In this document: in pieces, positions 40,511 through 44,182 of the stretch
Position numbering within the stretch: position 1 is the first letter of the stretch
Layout: each line of letters opens with the position of its first letter
DNA from: an uncultured Muribaculaceae bacterium
Lineage (GTDB): Bacteria > Bacteroidota > Bacteroidia > Bacteroidales > Muribaculaceae
Direction of reading: 5' to 3'
DNA length: 44,182 bases
Assembly (NCBI GenBank): GCA_910584545.1
Contig: CAJUBC010000013.1
Location: 1-44,182, forward strand
Notes under the pieces: generated by a model
Databases searched by the model: none
What the model was told of the DNA's origin: nothing
Seen by the model: only the letters and a program-made list of their open reading frames with translations
Program-made: the position numbers and the translations under genes

Positions 40511-42367
40511 TCAAAATATGACTTTCCGGATGTTGTATCCGCAGCGAACAATGACGATGTTCCCTTTTTCGGGCGAGGAAATACGGACTCCGGTCAGGTC
40601 ATAGTATTCTACCGGGGCATCGGTTTCCTGGATTGCGTCGTGGAGTTCGCTGAGCACATAGTCTGGCAGTGGAGCGGCAGGTGTATCGTCGCGTTCCGGT
40701 TCGGGAACCTTTCCGGAGGCCGTATAGTCTCCGATCGCACATTTCATCCAGCCGAGTTTCGCTCGGAGATGATCCAGCACTGTTTTCTTGCGGGCTGCCA
40801 TGTCGGAGTTGTCGGACACCGCAGCACCTCCCTGAGGCACAGGACTGTTTTTCCAACGCTTGCGATCGGTCTTCGCTGCTTCCGCGATATGGTCAGCATA
40901 TTTCTCTATGTCAGCTTCAAGTCCATCATAGCAGCTGGTCATGAACCACATCCAGGTGTCGCGCACCTTGGCGTTGAACTTATCGTTTACACGCATGGAG
41001 GGAATCCATGTCGCTCCGAATATGGCGTGCCTGTAAAAAAAGTCGTCGGTAGGGCCTACGAAAGCATTGCCGCAGTCCCACAGGGGCGAGAAATGCCACT
41101 TCTGTCCCTCGCCACGGTCGCGGAAAAGGTAGGTCGATCCATGGTAAGCCTCTACATGCGATATGATTTCTTCCACCAGATAGTACCTTGCGGCGTCATC
41201 AAGGTCAAGATAGCTCCAGGTAGCATCGGAATTGTATCCTATACAGTCGTTGATGGCCGAGAACTGGTCGGTGACGAACCGTTCCTGCAACTCTGAATAT
41301 TCCTCAGGAGTGTCCCAGGTGATGCGTAGTATGTCTGGGTTGATATTTACGCCCGGTGCCACGCGCTCCTCCATCCTGATCTGATTTTCCTCGTCATAAT
41401 TGTCAAGCTCTACAACATAACCTCCAGATACCATTTTCGGATCCGACACATTGTCCTCCAGCTCGCTAATTTCAATCCGTCCCTTCTCGACTCTAATCCC
41501 CTCTGTCAAGAAGTACAGACCTCGGTAATCGCCGTTGATAACCAGCTCCACAGGCTGCTGGGACGGTGTCCATGGAAGTCCAATGCGCTTGCCGAGGTTG
41601 AATCCCACGTAGTTGCGCATATATCCGAACACGTCGTCGGCATGTGCAAGCAACGTGTAATGCTTGCTGTTGCTCATGCCCAACATCTTCTGCTTCTCGC
41701 CGAGCTTGATTTTATACGGTTTCTTGGAGAATCCTCGGCGCGTCCAGTTGCCGCGCGCCTTGATTTCCAGTGGTAGGGGAGTCTCGGCACTCCCTATCGA
41801 CTCGGCTCCCTCCTTCTCCATCCACTCGCATCCGTTCAAGTCGATCCAGTATTCCGAGAACTCGAAGTAATTCTTGTGGTCCAGATCCTTGCTTATCACC
41901 TCGTTGTCGAATGCCGAATGCGCGGCATCCTTGTACACGTTGATATACATCACGGGCAATGTTCCTGATAAACCATAGGCTGGATCCTGATTATGACTGT
42001 TTGTGGAAACTGTCAGAGTGGACTGTCTCGAACCGTCGTATTGAAAGGAGAGAGTCACGTCGTCAAGCCCGTCGCAATAGAAATTGGCACCGGCCCAAGT
42101 CATGTCGTACTCACCGGATTCCGTCACCCGTCTGGTCGACGAGGCTCCGAAGTCAACTGTTGACCAGTCCCCGCTCGCTATCTTGAACTCTCCCTCCAGT
42201 CTCTCGACATGCAGGGTATATGTACCGTCTTGCTCCGTGAACCGATATCGTGGCTCGGTATTGCTCCAGTTTCCGTACTTTACGCCCCGCAGGTACACTT
42301 CCGGAGCCGCCATTGAAGAAAAAAGTACTGACGAAAGACAAGCCGCACATATTATAATTCTTTTCAT
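40511..42367 (-). CDS. Secreted CotH-family protein
   Basis: A 618-residue exported protein. Signal peptide to about residue 20 (SSMA). Residues about 22-115 form a beta-rich, carbohydrate-module-like domain. The CotH kinase-like core (about 140-500) contains LEIKARGNWTRRGFSKKPYKIKL, GLYFLTEGIRVEKGRIEI, and HFSPLWDCGNAF. CotH proteins are atypical kinases that phosphorylate extracellular proteins in spores and other settings; activity here is untested. The last 32 residues (EYYDLTGVRI...IVRCGYNIRKVIF) match a C-terminal tail common on secreted proteins of Prevotella and Muribaculaceae, possibly an export or anchoring signal. No promoter of the standard type is evident. Confidence 0.9.
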   Translation of the reverse strand: MKRIIICAACLSSVLFSSMAAPEVYLRGVKYGNWSNTEPRYRFTEQDGTYTLHVERLEGEFKIASGDWSTVDFGASSTRRVTESGEYDMTWAGANFYCDGLDDVTLSFQYDGSRQSTLTVSTNSHNQDPAYGLSGTLPVMYINVYKDAAHSAFDNEVISKDLDHKNYFEFSEYWIDLNGCEWMEKEGAESIGSAETPLPLEIKARGNWTRRGFSKKPYKIKLGEKQKMLGMSNSKHYTLLAHADDVFGYMRNYVGFNLGKRIGLPWTPSQQPVELVINGDYRGLYFLTEGIRVEKGRIEISELEDNVSDPKMVSGGYVVELDNYDEENQIRMEERVAPGVNINPDILRITWDTPEEYSELQERFVTDQFSAINDCIGYNSDATWSYLDLDDAARYYLVEEIISHVEAYHGSTYLFRDRGEGQKWHFSPLWDCGNAFVGPTDDFFYRHAIFGATWIPSMRVNDKFNAKVRDTWMWFMTSCYDGLEADIEKYADHIAEAAKTDRKRWKNSPVPQGGAAVSDNSDMAARKKTVLDHLRAKLGWMKCAIGDYTASGKVPEPERDDTPAAPLPDYVLSELHDAIQETDAPVEYYDLTGVRISSPEKGNIVIVRCGYNIRKVIF

Positions 42368-42383
42368 TCCCGTCTAAATTACA

Positions 42384-42417
42384 ATTGAAGTCAGGATGAC
42401 TACATCCTGACTTCAAT
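42384..42417. repeat. Perfect 14-bp hairpin upstream of the CotH gene
   Basis: ATTGAAGTCAGGAT, loop GACTAC, ATCCTGACTTCAAT. It starts 17 nt before the CotH start codon and lies after the upstream DUF4491 gene. It may terminate that transcript, but then the CotH promoter has almost no room, so it may instead be a leader structure. No T-run follows on the minus strand. Confidence 0.65.
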
Positions 42418-42462
42418 AACGATAAATCTTAATAAGTAGTACGGCCTGTTGCTATTTTCATC

Positions 42463-42546
42463 TCAGAAACGGGGCCGTCTCTCTATCATATTCATCACGT
42501 TCAACACATTCTCAAAGCCCGGATAAGAATAAGGAATGTCTTCCAC
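42463..42546 (-). other. Possible coding remnant
   Basis: A minus-strand frame reads GTG then EDIPYSYPGFENVLNVMNMIERRPRF and stop. It has protein-like composition but no good start, and a competing open frame overlaps it (ISPLRGLSDEEAELMWKTF, about 42506-42598). It may be the tail of a decayed gene in the 225-nt gap between DUF4491 and CotH. Weak. Confidence 0.2.
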
Positions 42547-42591
42547 ATCAATTCTGCTTCTTCATCAGAGAGACCTCTTAGCGGGCTGATA

Positions 42592-42927
42592 TCAGCGATT
42601 GTTTTTTGGTGGGGTAGTGGCGGGGTGGTGCTTGGGGTTGGCCGGGAACCAGCCTTTACGGACCCGCTCAACTTGCTCGTTTACTTCCTTTATGCTCCAA
42701 AAACAACTGAAGGCGGTGACTCCGAGCAGGGAGGAACCTATCACAGAGTGTACGCGCAGCGCGGCGACAAGGAAGATGATTCCGGCTGCTAAAAACAGCC
42801 ATTTCACTTTTACCCCGATATAGTATTCCCCCTTTATCACAAGCGGATGGAACAGCCCTATTATCAGAAATGTGCAGGCTCCGATCAGCAGCCCGGAAAG
42901 ATTGAATTGCTCTATCATCTCTATCAT
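42592..42927 (-). CDS. DUF4491 family membrane protein
   Basis: A 111-residue protein with about three hydrophobic helices. The family block FNLSGLLIGACTFLIIGLFHPLVIKGEYY (8-36) and FSCFWSIKEVNEQVERVRKGWFP are typical of DUF4491, a Bacteroidota-enriched family of unknown function. The start at 42927 overlaps the upstream redox gene by 4 bases (ATGA); an in-frame Met 39 codons earlier lies inside that gene. Tight coupling suggests joint work with the flavin protein. The tail is proline-rich (HHPATTPPKNNR). Confidence 0.9.
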   Translation of the reverse strand: MIEMIEQFNLSGLLIGACTFLIIGLFHPLVIKGEYYIGVKVKWLFLAAGIIFLVAALRVHSVIGSSLLGVTAFSCFWSIKEVNEQVERVRKGWFPANPKHHPATTPPKNNR

Positions 42928-44030
42928 TTTGTAGGTATTCTTAGTCTTAAGAGTGTGCCGGTGGGGCAGACGAAGCGACAGAAGGGCCGGTTGAGGAATA
43001 TCGAGAGGATCACGAACAGCAGACCGATGCCGATTACCGCCCATGAGGCGCTTTTGACGAGAAATGCGGTGAAAATCTCGTAGTCAATCCACTGATAACC
43101 GATTCCGGTGATCAGAAATCCCAGTAGCACTACCCAAAGAACCCGGCGAAATGAGTTTAGTACCTGCAATGTAGAATGTGGCAGTTTTATCTTTCGTTTG
43201 CTGATTTTGCCGGCCAGTTCCTGCAACGAGCCAAACGGGCAGATCCATGCGCAGTAGTATCCCGGACGGTTGAAGAGGGGATAAATGAATCCAACCACTA
43301 ACAGCACGACCGTTACCAGTCCGGCCATAGTGTACGTGAATCCGTGCGCGAAGAAGTTCAGCATCATGGCGTAATCGATGAACACTCCGGCCCAGAATCC
43401 AAGTACGGCTACATTCAGTATGTCCTGAACTATTTTGTAGCCAGGCTTGACATGGACTATCAACGGAATGACCGCACCAGCAATAATCACAAGCAACGCT
43501 ACGATCAAACTCGCACTGACACCGAATCCTCCGGAACGCTCCGTTTTCCTGCCAAGCGCATCTTTTACTCCTGCACGGACATTACCTATGACTGCGTTGG
43601 AGGAGTATGTGGCGCCGGAGGCGGCATCTACCTGAAGCGCGGCAGCTTCCTCCAAAGTATGGCCGTTCCATGCCGACATCACTCCTTCGTCATATAACCG
43701 GTGGAAAAAACCGGGTGTCTCGCTGTTTGGAAGGGGCTTGACGGAATCTATCCTTCCGGCTGAGACATAAATCTCCAATGGGACCGGACCACCGTAACCG
43801 GAGATTTTCGCTCCAACTTCGGAGGTGTTGATCACCTCGCTCTCCGTAACCATATGTACTGTTTCGGGTTTGTCACCGGCATTTCCATCATCGAACGAAT
43901 AACCGAACAGAGATTTGTCCCGCACCAGGGCAAGAGATGCCATGATGCAGAACACAACTATTAATGAACCGATTTGAACCCACCGGTTGCGTTTGCCGGA
44001 GATATTTAAATGAGTTTCGACTTGTGGCAT
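42924..44030 (-). CDS. FMN-binding NosR/NapH-like membrane redox protein
   Basis: A 368-residue protein. One N-terminal membrane anchor (about 17-36) is followed by an extracytoplasmic FMN-binding domain (about 60-160) with the flavinylation motif DAASGATYSS; the residue that ApbE would modify is Ser143 where Thr is usual. Then come about five to six helices and two membrane-side CX3CP motifs, CAWICPFGS and CRFVCPTGT, as in NapH and NosR. The full ferredoxin-type four-cysteine clusters are absent. It probably passes electrons across the inner membrane to an extracytoplasmic acceptor; the acceptor is not evident. apbE is not in the window. The 152 nt upstream to the window edge show no clear TAnnTTTG promoter. 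Confidence 0.88.
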   Translation of the reverse strand: MPQVETHLNISGKRNRWVQIGSLIVVFCIMASLALVRDKSLFGYSFDDGNAGDKPETVHMVTESEVINTSEVGAKISGYGGPVPLEIYVSAGRIDSVKPLPNSETPGFFHRLYDEGVMSAWNGHTLEEAAALQVDAASGATYSSNAVIGNVRAGVKDALGRKTERSGGFGVSASLIVALLVIIAGAVIPLIVHVKPGYKIVQDILNVAVLGFWAGVFIDYAMMLNFFAHGFTYTMAGLVTVVLLVVGFIYPLFNRPGYYCAWICPFGSLQELAGKISKRKIKLPHSTLQVLNSFRRVLWVVLLGFLITGIGYQWIDYEIFTAFLVKSASWAVIGIGLLFVILSIFLNRPFCRFVCPTGTLLRLRIPTK

Positions 44031-44182
44031 AATTCTCTATAGTTTATATGGGAACGATGACTCCGTAATCTTCAATCTTCGTAATAAATTAACGATGCCG
44101 TTCCTTAGATATTTTAACAGTTTTTGCTATATTTCCTCTATGAAAGCTATTCCATGTCCCTGGTTATAGAGTGAAAAGCACG

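Noticed and set aside
1..44182. CRISPR arrays, insertion sequences, tRNA or rRNA genes
   Set aside because: No regularly spaced repeats, transposase motifs, terminal inverted repeats or tRNA-like T-arm sequences were seen while reading both strands.

Overview
The window reads as a chromosomal segment of a gut-type member of Bacteroidota, order Bacteroidales, most like Muribaculaceae or a close relative. Reasons: several promoters carry the Bacteroidota -7 element TAnnTTTG, some with TTTG about 20 nt upstream. Family content is typical of the phylum: GLPGLI (Porph_ging), OMP_b-brl barrels, DUF4293, DUF4491, a BioG-BioC fusion, an archaeal-type ProS, and a secreted CotH protein with a YYDLTG-type C-terminal tail. 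No phage, transposon, CRISPR array, rRNA or tRNA was seen. Family and organism assignments are from motif recognition only; no database search was run.

Layout. 100-4703 (+): an unrecognised 406-aa protein, then a five-gene thiol-rich cluster (ArsR regulator, CPTC lipoprotein, ArsG-type CcdA-like permease, CAKC thioredoxin, CSC permease) that looks like an (organo)arsenical or soft-metal export unit, with its own promoter and a palindromic operator. 4732-5235 (-): a GNAT acetyltransferase with a textbook promoter. 5444-9075 (+): a cassette of a tiny secreted peptide, a TonB-type outer-membrane barrel and a GLPGLI protein. 9201-10234 (+): a six-helix membrane protein and a winged-helix regulator behind a promoter with two copies of one palindrome and an intrinsic terminator in the leader. 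10304-10814 (-): two very small membrane-protein genes, one frameshifted. 10939-15704 (+): a small HExxH protein, a second TonB-dependent receptor, and the agmatine-to-putrescine pair aguA-aguB. 15716-18343 (+): promoter, cobalamin-type riboswitch, then a BtuF-like lipoprotein and BtuC-like permease without an ATPase gene.

18426-30378 (-): one tight run of eight genes, transcribed priA, bioA, bioF, bioG-bioC, ROK kinase, GH29 fucosidase, cutC, transglutaminase-like protein. 30483-40391 (+): two small barrel proteins, a DUF59 Fe-S factor, an LpxH-like hydrolase, DUF4293, proS, a DPP-IV-type peptidase, an unknown membrane protein, miaA and an unknown helical protein. 40511-44030 (-): CotH-like secreted protein, DUF4491 and a flavinylated NosR/NapH-like membrane redox protein.

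The most unusual parts are the regulatory architecture at 9201-9300, the peptide/barrel/GLPGLI cassette, the thiol-rich arsenic-type cluster, the riboswitch-led uptake pair with an apparent non-ATG start, and the small genes at 10304-10814.
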